Positions 44,207-54,061 of a DNA stretch of 64,000 bases are shown here, piece by piece; position 1 is the stretch's first letter; the number at the start of each line of letters is the position of its first letter. The stretch is from an uncultured Lachnospiraceae bacterium (lineage in GTDB: Bacteria > Bacillota > Clostridia > Lachnospirales > Lachnospiraceae), in contig CAKRCW010000002.1 of NCBI GenBank assembly GCA_934309145.1, positions 248,001-312,000 on the forward strand. Direction: 5' to 3'. The notes under the pieces were generated by a model that worked only from the letters and a program-made list of their open reading frames with translations, searched no databases and was not told the origin of the DNA. The position numbers and the translations under genes are program-made.

Positions 44207-45217
44207 TTAATCATCCTTTCTCGCATATCCTAACAGACATGCAACATATAGCTTTACAGCCAATATCCTGTTTCTCTTAAATACATCACCAAAGCCCTGT
44301 TTTTTCACCTTTTTGTAAAGCTTCATGCTGTATCTGGTGCATGACAGCAGGTAATCCCTCACTATATCGCATGCCACACCATAAGCATTGCCAGACCGGG
44401 AAACATCCGCTCCAAGCTTACCCGCAACTAATCGCATTGCATTAACATAATTATCAAAATTATCTTCACCTGCTTTGGCAAAAAGCAGGGCATCAGTATT
44501 TTTCTCATCAAGTCCAAGAGACTTAACATAATCTTTCCGTATCTCAACCGCCTGATTCGTAAGCTCCTGCTTACGCACGTTAGAGGTTGACTGACTGTAT
44601 ATGCGATATGCAATGAGAATGTCAGGCAGCAGAGCTATCTTTCCGTATTGTGAAATTCTTATTATGAACTGATAGTCCTCCGCAAGCTTTGCCGGACCAT
44701 ACATAAGCCCATTATCTCTGCACTCGTCACCGCGAAACATAATTGAGGAATGTGTGAAAAACATATTTCCAAAGCACAGACTAAACTTAAGCGTTTCGCT
44801 TGTGTACTCCCTGACAGGTAAAAAATCCGACTCCACATCATCTATTATGTTTTTTCTATATGAGCCACACATCACAGTGTCAGGATGCTCATCAAGGTAT
44901 GCCACCTGTCTTGCAAATCTGTCGGGATAGCTTATATCATCACAATCCATTATTGCAATATACTCTCCGCGGGCTTCTCCCATAGCACGGTTCTGTGTCT
45001 TGCAGAGCCCCATATTGTGCTCATTTTGAAGAAATCTTATTCTCTCGTCAGTATAGCCCTTCACAATGTCGACTGAGCCATCTGTAGAGCCATCATCTAT
45101 AATAAGTAATTCATAATCCTTATATGTCTGTGAAAGTATACTGTCAATCGCAGCCGAAAGATATTTTTCTCCATTATATACCTTCATAATCAGTGAAACC
45201 TTTGGTCTTTCGCTCAC
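44207..45217 (-). CDS. Family 2 glycosyltransferase
   Basis: The 336-residue protein has a GT-A fold catalytic domain: SLIMKVYNGEKYLSAAIDS, then LLIIDDGSTDGSVDIV (nucleotide-binding) and AIMDCDDISYPDRFARQ with the DCD metal motif. The C-terminal third is basic and helical. GTG at 45217 is chosen because GGGAGG lies eight bases upstream; the family homology also begins there. Donor and acceptor cannot be told. Confidence 0.88.
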   Translation of the reverse strand: MSERPKVSLIMKVYNGEKYLSAAIDSILSQTYKDYELLIIDDGSTDGSVDIVKGYTDERIRFLQNEHNMGLCKTQNRAMGEARGEYIAIMDCDDISYPDRFARQVAYLDEHPDTVMCGSYRKNIIDDVESDFLPVREYTSETLKFSLCFGNMFFTHSSIMFRGDECRDNGLMYGPAKLAEDYQFIIRISQYGKIALLPDILIAYRIYSQSTSNVRKQELTNQAVEIRKDYVKSLGLDEKNTDALLFAKAGEDNFDNYVNAMRLVAGKLGADVSRSGNAYGVACDIVRDYLLSCTRYSMKLYKKVKKQGFGDVFKRNRILAVKLYVACLLGYARKDD

Positions 45218-45241
45218 AGGTAACACCTCCCGTCTATACTC

Positions 45242-45649
45242 TTACTGCTTGTTCTTCTTCACAAATTCCAGAAACTCATCATAGTTTCTTATATAGTCCT
45301 CTTCCTTATAGTAGTCTGAGGCAAGCACCATAAGTACGGCATCAGGAGAAAAATCATACATCTCTCTCCATATATTATTGCTTATATATAAACCCTCATA
45401 TGGTTTCTCAAGTGGAACAATTTTCTTCTCCTCACCATTATCCATAAGTATCTTACATGAACCATGTATACATATAAGTATCTGTTCAAGGGACTTGTGT
45501 GCATGAAAGCCTCTTCTCACGCCCTCGCCCGTGTCGTACATATAATATACTCTCTTTATGCTAAATGGTATGTCCTTATTCTCCTCAAGAGCAACCAACT
45601 GACCTCTGTCGTCACCATGTTGTTGAAAAGCGTATTTTACAACCTGCAT
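45242..45649 (-). CDS. fdtA: dTDP-4-keto-6-deoxyhexose 3,4-ketoisomerase (FdtA/QdtA-like)
   Basis: This 135-residue cupin converts dTDP-4-keto-6-deoxyglucose to the 3-keto isomer. RRGFHAHKSLEQ places His49 and His51 at the positions of the catalytic pair in FdtA of Aneurinibacillus, and WREMYDFSPDAVLMVLASDY fits the family. Stereochemistry (galacto via FdtA or gluco via QdtA) cannot be decided by eye. Its ATG overlaps the stop of the GT4 gene (TAATG). The dTDP-glucose genes rmlA and rmlB are not in this window and must be elsewhere. Confidence 0.88.
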   Translation of the reverse strand: MQVVKYAFQQHGDDRGQLVALEENKDIPFSIKRVYYMYDTGEGVRRGFHAHKSLEQILICIHGSCKILMDNGEEKKIVPLEKPYEGLYISNNIWREMYDFSPDAVLMVLASDYYKEEDYIRNYDEFLEFVKKNKQ

Positions 45650-46785
45650 TAATCATTCCTCTTTTCCAGAATTTTATTGTACAGCTTCATGTACTGTTTG
45701 CTTATATTTCCTATCTCAAATGAGCTCTCCGCATATTCTCTAATCCATTTTCTGTCGTATTTATCAAGCGTATGTTTCATTTTCTCTATTCCCTGTGCTA
45801 ATGCCTCGGCACTCTTCTTCTCCACTATTATTCCAGCTTTTTCAGGAACAAGTGAGTCAACGCCTCCCGAATTAGTTCCAAGCACAGGTTTCCCGAGAAG
45901 CATGGCCTCCTGAACTGAAACTCCACTGCACTCAAGCAAACTTGCCGACACGAAAAAGTCCATTTCATTTACTATCTCATAGAGTTTCTTTCTCTCACAT
46001 CTTCCGTGGAACTCGCATACATCATCTACGCCAAGCTCCTTTGCAAGATTCTCAAAATACTCCAGATACTCTCCACCACCTATATGATGCAAAAAAACTT
46101 TTTCGCCCTTGTTCTTAAGTATCTGCATGGCACCAAGCAAATACCTTAGTCCCTTTATCTCAAGGTCATATAGTACTGCCACTATTACAATATTCAAATA
46201 TCCATCCTTGTAATACTTATGGGCTTCCTTCTCATAATCAGGCATTATAATCCCATTATATATGACATCAAAATCTAAACTTGGATAAACCGCAGACAGC
46301 TTTTGTCTGGAATCCTTAGATACACATATGTTAGCTGCGCTGTTTCCATAAGCTCTCTTAGAGTAAAAATGTCCAAGTCCCAGCTTGTCAACCCTGCTTA
46401 GCTCGATAGGATTGTGTTCTGTCACAACATATGGTATTGAGAATTTCTTAGCCAGACCTGCTGCATAATATCCTGCCGGATAAGCACAGTGAGCGTGTAT
46501 TATGTCCGGCTTGAAATCCTCGACGATATGTGCAAAGGTCTCCTCTATCTGCTTCGCAGTCTTATGCATACCCGTAATTCCTTCATAGTATCTGCTTCGA
46601 TAGGTCTTTATACCCCACTCGTCCTTACAGGTCTCATTCTCTTTTATCTGAGTGTCAAACGGATAATATATTGCAACATTGCAGTGCTTTGATAAATCCA
46701 TTGACTGCTCATAGTGAAACACCCCCGCCTCAAGCTCAGGCATTCCCATAGGTGTATACCAAGAAACCATCATTAATACGTTCAT
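45649..46785 (-). CDS. Family 4 glycosyltransferase
   Basis: The 378-residue protein has a GT-B fold. The N-terminal half reads MNVLMMVSWYTPMGMPELEA with FKPDIIHAHCAYPAGYYA, and the C-terminal half has the donor-binding region HHIGGGEYLEYF, then FFVSASLLECSGVSVQEAML with the EX7E motif. It transfers a nucleotide-activated sugar with retention. ATG 46785 is chosen because AGGAG is eight bases upstream and it forms an ATGA overlap with the preceding stop. Coupled downstream to fdtA. Confidence 0.9.
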   Translation of the reverse strand: MNVLMMVSWYTPMGMPELEAGVFHYEQSMDLSKHCNVAIYYPFDTQIKENETCKDEWGIKTYRSRYYEGITGMHKTAKQIEETFAHIVEDFKPDIIHAHCAYPAGYYAAGLAKKFSIPYVVTEHNPIELSRVDKLGLGHFYSKRAYGNSAANICVSKDSRQKLSAVYPSLDFDVIYNGIIMPDYEKEAHKYYKDGYLNIVIVAVLYDLEIKGLRYLLGAMQILKNKGEKVFLHHIGGGEYLEYFENLAKELGVDDVCEFHGRCERKKLYEIVNEMDFFVSASLLECSGVSVQEAMLLGKPVLGTNSGGVDSLVPEKAGIIVEKKSAEALAQGIEKMKHTLDKYDRKWIREYAESSFEIGNISKQYMKLYNKILEKRND

Positions 46786-47696
46786 CTTTTTTTCTCCTGA
46801 CATCTGGCTTTAAACTCAAAGGCTAAAAGTCCCGGATTGGAGATTGCCTTTAATAGCGTTCCGAAATATTTTCCGCCAAGCCTGTCCGCCTTTTTCTTTC
46901 TTCTTCTAAGTTTATTCTCCCTGGCAAAGCTGTTGTTATTACTCTCTGCCGCATATTTCTCAAATATCTTCCAGAATTCCTCGTTATCATGCAAAAGCTT
47001 CTTTCTCCAGCTTGGACTAGGTGTAGTTGACACACCCTCACCGACCTCGTACCAAATCGCATAATCATCATACAGCTTAAGATACACGTCATCAACAAGT
47101 GCAAGTGCGGTCGCCCAGTCCTCGCAGTATATAACCTTATCCTCAAGCATTGATATATATTTAAGATAATAAAAGGTCTTTGCAAATATTCCCGCTCCGC
47201 TAACCCAGTCCTCAGACACAAGAATATTTCTCACAATCTTCTTACGTTCCTTATTTCTGTATACACTTATAACTCTAGGAGAGGTGTGTGTTACCTTAAT
47301 TCTCTCACTATCTTTAATCTGAAATCCCTGCATCAAGCCAAAGCAGCAGCTTGTATTCTCTGTTTCCATGAACTGTTTAATATCATGTAAGGTTGTGTCC
47401 TTATATAACATATCCCCTGCCCCAATCAGCTTAGAATACTCACCCTTGGCAAGTCTTATACCCCTAAGCATATTGCGAACTGTCCCAAGGTTCTTGTCAC
47501 CACCAAGCAGGGTGTATTCCGAAAATGCTGCACCGTCCAGATATTCCTTTATCCACTCAAAATGGTTGTCCGCTGACGCGTCATCACAGACTATTATTTC
47601 GTACTCAATATCCTTCTGATTAAGCACCGAATCTATAGTCATTTTTAGCTGTTTCTTTGTCGCATTATATGTTGCAATAATTACACTAAAATCCAT
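46782..47696 (-). CDS. Family 2 glycosyltransferase
   Basis: The 304-residue protein opens with DFSVIIATYNATKKQLKMTI and contains IIVCDDASADNHFEW and the LIGAGDMLYKD loop, a variant DxD position. The last 60 residues are basic (RENKLRRRKKKADRLGGKYF), suggesting contact with the membrane. Its stop overlaps the GT4 start by four bases (ATGA). Confidence 0.85.
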   Translation of the reverse strand: MDFSVIIATYNATKKQLKMTIDSVLNQKDIEYEIIVCDDASADNHFEWIKEYLDGAAFSEYTLLGGDKNLGTVRNMLRGIRLAKGEYSKLIGAGDMLYKDTTLHDIKQFMETENTSCCFGLMQGFQIKDSERIKVTHTSPRVISVYRNKERKKIVRNILVSEDWVSGAGIFAKTFYYLKYISMLEDKVIYCEDWATALALVDDVYLKLYDDYAIWYEVGEGVSTTPSPSWRKKLLHDNEEFWKIFEKYAAESNNNSFARENKLRRRKKKADRLGGKYFGTLLKAISNPGLLAFEFKARCQEKKR

Positions 47697-47714
47697 AGTA
47701 TTAATATATGCCTC

Positions 47715-48641
47715 CTACAATATTCCACAGAAAAATAATATCCTTAGTGCAAGCTCTCCGCCAAATCTTTGTCTTAACCTTCTCGGATAAAATACCTTCT
47801 TTAGCCAGAGCGCCGGAGTATTTTTCTTGCGGCAGAACAGCTCTAACTGCTTTTTCTCATACTTATCTAAATCTTCCCAGAATGTTTTCGTAAAGTACCT
47901 GAGATTTCTCTTTTCCTCTTTTGCGCCCTTACCCATAAGCTCATTTTTAACAAAGTTAGCAAGAAGGCTTCTGTTGTCAGAATCATCTGCCGTAACCGCC
48001 TCTGCGTGCCTTATATGTGCTGCTGAGCTGTTTTGGTCATAGATAGCTTTTCCAAAACAGGCAGCTCCCCTTAGCATCCATCTGTCATGCAGCTCATTAC
48101 CCGGATTGCAGTCAAGTATAAGCTTTCTTCTCGCCACATCATTAAATACTATAGTAAATCCTGAGCCTGGAGTATAATACATGACATCTGTAACTGTAAG
48201 CTTCTCCTTTTGAAGTGGGGACTTACGGATAAAAGTTCCATCATCCTCAAGATAGTCCGATGCTGTATAGTATACTAACAGCTCATCATTATTCTCTTTC
48301 TCAAGCCTTGTCACTGCCCACTCTATCTTCTCAGGATACCATTCGTCATCCTGATCGCAAAATGCATAATAATCTGCATCATCACAGCACCTTGCAATCT
48401 CATAAAAGCTTCCAGGACATCTGAGATTTTTGCCATCTGATTCAATATATATAACCCGCTTACCCTGATACTCCTTGTCTGCATATTCCTTTATGATATC
48501 AACGGTCTTATCTGATGAGCCATCATCTCTTATATAAATGTCTATATTATCGTAGGTCTGTGCAAGAACACTGTCAAGCTGCCTTCTCAAATACTTCTCT
48601 CCATTATATGTAGCTAATAATACATTAACCTTAGGCTTCAT
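47715..48641 (-). CDS. Family 2 glycosyltransferase (rhamnosyltransferase-like)
   Basis: The 308-residue protein has VNVLLATYNGEKYLRRQLDS, IYIRDDGSSDKTVDIIKEY and YYAFCDQDDEWYPEKIEWAV, the pattern of rhamnosyl-/galactosyltransferases acting on cell-surface glycans. It is a close relative of the next gene upstream, with the same C-terminal FYPRRLRQRFG-type tail, so the two look like a tandem duplication. ATG 48641 is chosen by its GGAGA ribosome site. Confidence 0.88.
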   Translation of the reverse strand: MKPKVNVLLATYNGEKYLRRQLDSVLAQTYDNIDIYIRDDGSSDKTVDIIKEYADKEYQGKRVIYIESDGKNLRCPGSFYEIARCCDDADYYAFCDQDDEWYPEKIEWAVTRLEKENNDELLVYYTASDYLEDDGTFIRKSPLQKEKLTVTDVMYYTPGSGFTIVFNDVARRKLILDCNPGNELHDRWMLRGAACFGKAIYDQNSSAAHIRHAEAVTADDSDNRSLLANFVKNELMGKGAKEEKRNLRYFTKTFWEDLDKYEKKQLELFCRKKNTPALWLKKVFYPRRLRQRFGGELALRILFFCGIL

Positions 48642-48658
48642 ACCATCTCTCCACACAT

Positions 48659-49570
48659 TTATAATTTGCCTATCAAAAACAAAAATCTAAGCATTATCTC
48701 ATCTACCATCTTCTGTCTGAACATATGAGGGTAGAATACCTTTTTAAGTGCAACTATAATATTATATCTTTTTCTGACAAAAAGCGAAAGGAGCTTCCTG
48801 TCATTATCGGCAAGCTTATCCTTATACAGATGCCAGTATTCAGCAAGCATCATACGTACATTTTTGAAATAGCCCCCGATGAAAAACTTCTTTATTCTCC
48901 ATATCTGGAATTTGACAAAGCTCATTCCACCGGCACTTACATTATTGCCAGTACGCCTGTAATTTACAGTAGGTCTGTTGTCATATATAACCTTGCCCAT
49001 TCCCTGACATACCATATATGTCCACCAATCATGTCCACATGAATGTGACGGAGTGTTGTCAACCATCATCTGTCTGGCGGTGTTGTTAAATACGGAATTA
49101 AATCCAAGCGGCATACAGTCAACTATCGCATTTCTAAAGCTTGGATGCTTATCGCCATCCTCAGGAAATGCGACTGACATAAAACAAAGCTTCTCATTTA
49201 CAAAATTATAATTAGAAAAATACAGCACAGGAATATCTGTAGCACATTCATCTAACTTCTCCACAGCCATGCTGAGCTTGTCAGGCAGCCACTCATCATC
49301 CTGATCCGCATAGGCATAATAGTCCGCCTCATCACAGCTGTTTACAAGTGAAAAAAAGCTCTTTATAAATCCGACGTTCTCGCCCGCAATTAGAATTATA
49401 TCTCCATTTGCCTCATATTCCTTCAATATGTCAAGAGTTTTGTCTGTCGAGCCATCATCTCTTACATACAGCGTTTTATTCCCATATGTCTGTCCCAGAA
49501 TACTGTCTATCTGCTTTTTTATGTATTTTTCACCATTATATGCTGAAAGCAAAACGTTTATCTTTTTCAT
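48659..49570 (-). CDS. Family 2 glycosyltransferase (paralogue of the next gene)
   Basis: The 303-residue protein has INVLLSAYNGEKYIKKQIDS, LYVRDDGSTDKTLDILKEYE and YYAYADQDDEWLPDKLSMAV. Order and spacing of motifs, plus the KVFYPHMFRQKM tail, match the following gene, indicating duplication and divergence. It starts 16 bp after the large membrane protein gene. Confidence 0.88.
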   Translation of the reverse strand: MKKINVLLSAYNGEKYIKKQIDSILGQTYGNKTLYVRDDGSTDKTLDILKEYEANGDIILIAGENVGFIKSFFSLVNSCDEADYYAYADQDDEWLPDKLSMAVEKLDECATDIPVLYFSNYNFVNEKLCFMSVAFPEDGDKHPSFRNAIVDCMPLGFNSVFNNTARQMMVDNTPSHSCGHDWWTYMVCQGMGKVIYDNRPTVNYRRTGNNVSAGGMSFVKFQIWRIKKFFIGGYFKNVRMMLAEYWHLYKDKLADNDRKLLSLFVRKRYNIIVALKKVFYPHMFRQKMVDEIMLRFLFLIGKL

Positions 49571-49586
49571 TGTCTACTCCCATATA

Positions 49587-51356
49587 TCATTGTGTGCTTA
49601 TACAGCTTGCTATATAACCGGAGCTGTTCTCATACACTCTGTCAAAACCGTCATATAAGCCCTTTGCCATATTGTACTCTTCACTGTCATACAATACAAC
49701 AACATAATCAACAGCTCCCTCTTCAACGAGAGATGCTATTCCTTCTCCGTCATAGATATCAACGAGCGTATTGGTTACCGAACGCATCCACATACAGTCC
49801 TCCCAGCAGCCAACCATATTGACCTCATCTGTCAAGCCCTTATCTATCATATTATCTCTTATATATGAATAAAGCTCAAGCTTACCTTTGTCGTATTTTG
49901 GTGTATTAAAGAAATCATAGTTAAATGCGTATATATCCATAAATGGTCTTATCTGTGCACTTCCATACAAAAGCTCATTCTTATTCTGAATACGCACATC
50001 TATGTTGAACACAAACATAAATACAAGAACAAGCCATACCAAAAATCCGCTTGTAACTATAAGCCTTGCCTGTTTCTCAAGCACAGCCAAACCATAAAAT
50101 GCCAATATAAACATAAATATCCACAGCATAAAATAGTTCTTATAGTAATAATACCCTGAAACCTTTCCCTTTAACGCAAGAAAAAACAATCCAAGTGTAA
50201 ATGGAATTTCAAGTGCCACAAAATATAGCGTTACACTATTTTCTCTCTTTTTAATCAGACTCGCAATACCTGCAACTGCAAACGGACAAAGCACTATAAA
50301 ATTCGTGAAGAGATTTCTATATATTCCTCCCTCGATGCTAATCTGAGTTCCGACAGTAAGTCCTGAACCATTTGCGAATATACCACGATATGTAAACCAT
50401 AATCCAAGTAATGTTGGCACTAAAAATATACTTAATGCAACCACGATAGTATGACCTGTTATCAGCTTTCCATTAATATACTGTCTCACAAATATCCACA
50501 CCAGCAGTCCAAAGAATATGACGGGCATAAACAGTACATAGCTCTCAAACACAGCAAGGCAGCCTGTTGACAGCAATACAACCATTGCCTTTCCTGAGAT
50601 GTCACCCTTAAGAGCTCCATCTGTCACAGCTATCATATATAAAATAACCGTGAGACTCATTCCAAGATATGAAAATCCAAACAATGTACTGTTGGCAGGA
50701 TATCCGAGCAGATAAAGCATTGTGACAATAATACCCGACGCTGTCATAAACCTGTCTGTCGTGTATCTTCTAATTACTCCCCAGAACATAAGCCCTGCCA
50801 AAAACAAATGTAATATATCTCCAAGTACATATATCTTGTAATAAACGCCTGCCGATGCAAATGGTGCAAACACCTCTATAAGCAGTGCATTGTGAAGTGA
50901 TGAATAATACATTGCATCTATTCCCTGTCCATTTATCACTCCCAGTGCCGCAAGGAGATGAGAAGCTCCATCTACAGCATTGTAATTGATAAGCAGTTCC
51001 GTTCCATATCTTCTAAATGCAAATACCGCCATTACAAGTATGAGTGTAATAAGCATAAATAAGTCTTTCTTCTCATATATGTATCTCTGCCTATCCCTGC
51101 CCTTTATAATTCTTCGCCACACATAAATTGCAGGTATTAAATCCATTATCCCTATAGACCATAGATTTATCGGTATCTTAGCAATGTCAAGCAATCCCGC
51201 AACCATTGCCTGATAGCACATAACCGCGATAAAACAAAGGGGAACCCATATTGCACCATATATCTCATGTTTCGTTTTCCTAAAAGCATAAATCCCTCCA
51301 GCTAAGGATAAAAAGGCAATTATATAGATAAACGAAGCTAAAATTGATGGTTGCAT
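49587..51356 (-). CDS. Large multi-pass membrane protein, possibly GT-C glycosyltransferase-like
   Basis: The 589-residue protein has about 12-13 hydrophobic helices followed by a soluble C-terminal part of about 115 residues (from ELYSYIRDNMIDKGL). A first-loop NYNAVDGASHL with an Asp after the third or fourth helix is reminiscent of GT-C enzymes that use lipid-linked sugars, but I do not recognise the family. As first gene of the polysaccharide operon it could be a glycosyltransferase or polymerase. A consensus promoter lies about 50 bp upstream. Confidence 0.7.
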   Translation of the reverse strand: MQPSILASFIYIIAFLSLAGGIYAFRKTKHEIYGAIWVPLCFIAVMCYQAMVAGLLDIAKIPINLWSIGIMDLIPAIYVWRRIIKGRDRQRYIYEKKDLFMLITLILVMAVFAFRRYGTELLINYNAVDGASHLLAALGVINGQGIDAMYYSSLHNALLIEVFAPFASAGVYYKIYVLGDILHLFLAGLMFWGVIRRYTTDRFMTASGIIVTMLYLLGYPANSTLFGFSYLGMSLTVILYMIAVTDGALKGDISGKAMVVLLSTGCLAVFESYVLFMPVIFFGLLVWIFVRQYINGKLITGHTIVVALSIFLVPTLLGLWFTYRGIFANGSGLTVGTQISIEGGIYRNLFTNFIVLCPFAVAGIASLIKKRENSVTLYFVALEIPFTLGLFFLALKGKVSGYYYYKNYFMLWIFMFILAFYGLAVLEKQARLIVTSGFLVWLVLVFMFVFNIDVRIQNKNELLYGSAQIRPFMDIYAFNYDFFNTPKYDKGKLELYSYIRDNMIDKGLTDEVNMVGCWEDCMWMRSVTNTLVDIYDGEGIASLVEEGAVDYVVVLYDSEEYNMAKGLYDGFDRVYENSSGYIASCISTQ

Positions 51357-51402
51357 GGGTTCTCCTTTGTTAAACTCTGTTAAAATTTAGATAATTAGTA
51401 TA

Positions 51403-51431
51403 ATTTTACCTATTAATTATGAAGTTGTCAA
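51403..51431 (-). promoter_or_regulatory. Sigma-A promoter of the polysaccharide operon
   Basis: On the minus strand TTGACA (51431-51426), a 17-base spacer and TAAAAT (51408-51403). The -35 box directly follows the stop codon of the DUF4037 gene. It can drive all eleven genes to 39997. Confidence 0.85.
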
Positions 51432-53972
51432 TTAATTAAGTCTCTTTTCTGCGTCCTGCACATCCTTATATCCGTACAGCTTAGCAGTGTTATCCATAAT
51501 CATATATGCAAGATTTTTTCCGGCTTTGTAAAGTGACACAATAAATGCTGAATAAAGTCCTATTGTCTGTTCAGAATATGTTCCAAGCTCACCTCTTAAA
51601 TACGTCTCATATGATGTGTTATACGCACTATCCTCCGATGTGTGTATACTTCTCGCATTTCCTGCCATCTTCGGATACTCCTTCGCAAACTCCTCCATCC
51701 AGCTTACCTGTATCTTTATTATTGCCTCGGCAATATTATTTCTCTCTTCGCTTCTTTCAGGAAGCTTGTCCTTAAGCTTGGCATATTCATCCGGAGCTGT
51801 ACTTGCCATCATTCTCGCATATTTCTCCATAATCATATTCCAGCCACGGTTCTCCGCCTCAACAATATCATTATAGTAGCTTGTAAGAAGACTTTCATCC
51901 CATGCCATATACTGACTTTTTCTCATAATCGAGAATGTGTTCCAATCATCCTGACAATCAGCTCTGCCGCCCTCATTCTTAACCCTATCAAACTGCTTCC
52001 ACTCAAGCTCTACAACCTTGTCAACCAATTCCTGATTATTCATTTTAATATCACCATCGCTCATATTGTTATCAACATCATCCGAATCATTATAATCCAT
52101 GCTCACATAGTTCCCCATAATTGCCTGACTGTGTATGTCCATAAATGTATCATTCCCGGAGGTAAGTCCCTGCAGCCTAAGCTCCTCTAATATAAGAACC
52201 GCTATCTGCTCAAATGTACACACTATCTGATCATCATGGTTTATATCATAAGGACTATATTCGTTACCATCCCATGCATCCGCCTGATTTTTCATAACTG
52301 CAAGCTTATCTATAAGAGGAATTATACCCTTTAAAACACACAAATCCTTAAGTCCATGGTACATCCACTTATAATATGGGGCATATGTCCTATTAAGAAG
52401 ATACGCTATCTCCATCGCACTCTCAATACCCTTAGACACACACATAGCGGAAGTGACATAATCCTTTCTTGCCATCATCCTTGCATAGTTGCTCTGTGCA
52501 TACTGTGAAAAATCATGCAGGGCTCTTGCTAATCTGAGTCTCCATATCTCATCCGGATAATACATAAGAAGTTCATTTCTTATACTGCTAAATATTCCAA
52601 GGTCATCTCTAAACACTCTTCCATTTGTAGCTGTCGCAAGCTTATCCTCTGCTATCGTAAGCCATATCCCGCTATCAAAAGCAGCCTTTATGCCACCACG
52701 TTTCTCTGTATTTTCATCAAGTCTTACTCCGAGCGTATTCTCATAGAATCTGCCAATCGTCGCAACACCTCTCCTGTTATCAAAAAATCTGTTATATGCG
52801 TGCTCTTTGTACTCCTTAGCATGCTTATTTATCAGCTTCTCATATTCCTTGTTAAGAGATATACCAATTCTTTCATAATCATCACTTGTAAGCCATAAGC
52901 AAAAGCCTATACCATAATCGTGATCCTTGGAAATATCATCCTCATATCCAAAACAGTCTGAGCCCTCGCCAGCCATACCGACAGCAATCGTTTCCTCATA
53001 CTCCGGAAACTTCTCATGTATCATAGGTGCTCCGTACTGCTCATAAAATCTCCTGCATCTTTCAAGATTATTATCTGTTATGTCATTAGCTATTGTATCA
53101 TTGTCTGCTATATCGTCAGCGGAATTCTTTTTGTCTGCCGCCTCACACGCCTGCTTATAATTGGCATAAACCCTGTCATAAGAGTCATTTTTGCCGATAT
53201 GCTTCTCTATCTCATCAAGTGCTCTCTTATAATATGTTGAGGCTTCATCATATTTTTCTTTCAAATATAGTGCATCTCCCATAGCAGAGAGTGCTGCTCC
53301 ATAATGGAAATCTCTTCCGCCATCAGCCTCAAATATATCAAGAGACTCCTTAAGATACTTAATTGCCTCATCATAATATTGCTCTGAAATTACACCATCC
53401 TCGGTATTATCCTCTGAGGCTTCTCTTGACATATGAAGCAGGGTAGCTGCAAGATTACATCTGGTTGTCGCCTGTTGTATAACTGCACGCTCATACATAT
53501 CCACAACTGAAAGAGCACGCTTAAGCATATTATAAGCACTTTTAAAATCTCCAATCTCCTGATAGAGCAGACTCCAGTTATTATAAAGACTTGCATAATT
53601 AAATTCCCCGACAGGAAGCTTAGCCTTATATATAAGCTCTACTGTTCTAAATGCGTCCATTGCCTTGTCATAAAATCCAAATGCCCTGTATACATTTGCA
53701 ACATTAATCAGTGATGTGGCATATTCAAGTGTATCGTGAAGTCCCATCCTGTCAAACATATTCTCGACCTCAGCACAATACCTGAGCCCCTTCTCACGCT
53801 GACTTGTATCACGGCAAAATCCGAGCATCTCATTCATAAGTGTAAGTGCTGAATAGAAATCCTCCTCATCAAGTGCCTGCTCAATCTTAGATGTGAGAAA
53901 CTCGTCTATCTCCTCAAGAGAATTAACGCCATACATATTATCATATTCTAACAGTACCTTATTAATATCCAT
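51432..53972 (-). CDS. TPR protein with DUF4037 nucleotidyltransferase-like domain
   Basis: The 846-residue protein has N-terminal TPR units (about 30-270; for example FYDKAMDAFRTVELIYKAKL and YLKESLDIFEADGG) and then a DUF4037 region. There VGMAGEGSDCFGYEDDISKD and DHDYGIGFCLWL (about 330-365) resemble the GS-DxD core of nucleotidyltransferases. The third part (about 650-840) is helical. The combination suggests a protein that senses partners through TPRs and modifies a substrate with a nucleotide, but no member of this family has a role known to me. AGGAGG precedes the ATG. It is separate from the polysaccharide operon, which has its own promoter. Confidence 0.82.
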   Translation of the reverse strand: MDINKVLLEYDNMYGVNSLEEIDEFLTSKIEQALDEEDFYSALTLMNEMLGFCRDTSQREKGLRYCAEVENMFDRMGLHDTLEYATSLINVANVYRAFGFYDKAMDAFRTVELIYKAKLPVGEFNYASLYNNWSLLYQEIGDFKSAYNMLKRALSVVDMYERAVIQQATTRCNLAATLLHMSREASEDNTEDGVISEQYYDEAIKYLKESLDIFEADGGRDFHYGAALSAMGDALYLKEKYDEASTYYKRALDEIEKHIGKNDSYDRVYANYKQACEAADKKNSADDIADNDTIANDITDNNLERCRRFYEQYGAPMIHEKFPEYEETIAVGMAGEGSDCFGYEDDISKDHDYGIGFCLWLTSDDYERIGISLNKEYEKLINKHAKEYKEHAYNRFFDNRRGVATIGRFYENTLGVRLDENTEKRGGIKAAFDSGIWLTIAEDKLATATNGRVFRDDLGIFSSIRNELLMYYPDEIWRLRLARALHDFSQYAQSNYARMMARKDYVTSAMCVSKGIESAMEIAYLLNRTYAPYYKWMYHGLKDLCVLKGIIPLIDKLAVMKNQADAWDGNEYSPYDINHDDQIVCTFEQIAVLILEELRLQGLTSGNDTFMDIHSQAIMGNYVSMDYNDSDDVDNNMSDGDIKMNNQELVDKVVELEWKQFDRVKNEGGRADCQDDWNTFSIMRKSQYMAWDESLLTSYYNDIVEAENRGWNMIMEKYARMMASTAPDEYAKLKDKLPERSEERNNIAEAIIKIQVSWMEEFAKEYPKMAGNARSIHTSEDSAYNTSYETYLRGELGTYSEQTIGLYSAFIVSLYKAGKNLAYMIMDNTAKLYGYKDVQDAEKRLN

Positions 53973-54061
53973 GCAAAGCCTCCTGACTATCTATAATACT
54001 ATTATAATATATCACTTTATCATTAATTTATAAATGATTTTAAGGCATATTCGGGATGTTT

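Noticed and set aside
39997..51356. The glycan operon as a horizontally acquired island.
   Set aside because: No mobile-element genes, direct repeats or tRNA site flank it, and base composition looks similar to the surroundings by eye, so transfer cannot be supported from this sequence alone.
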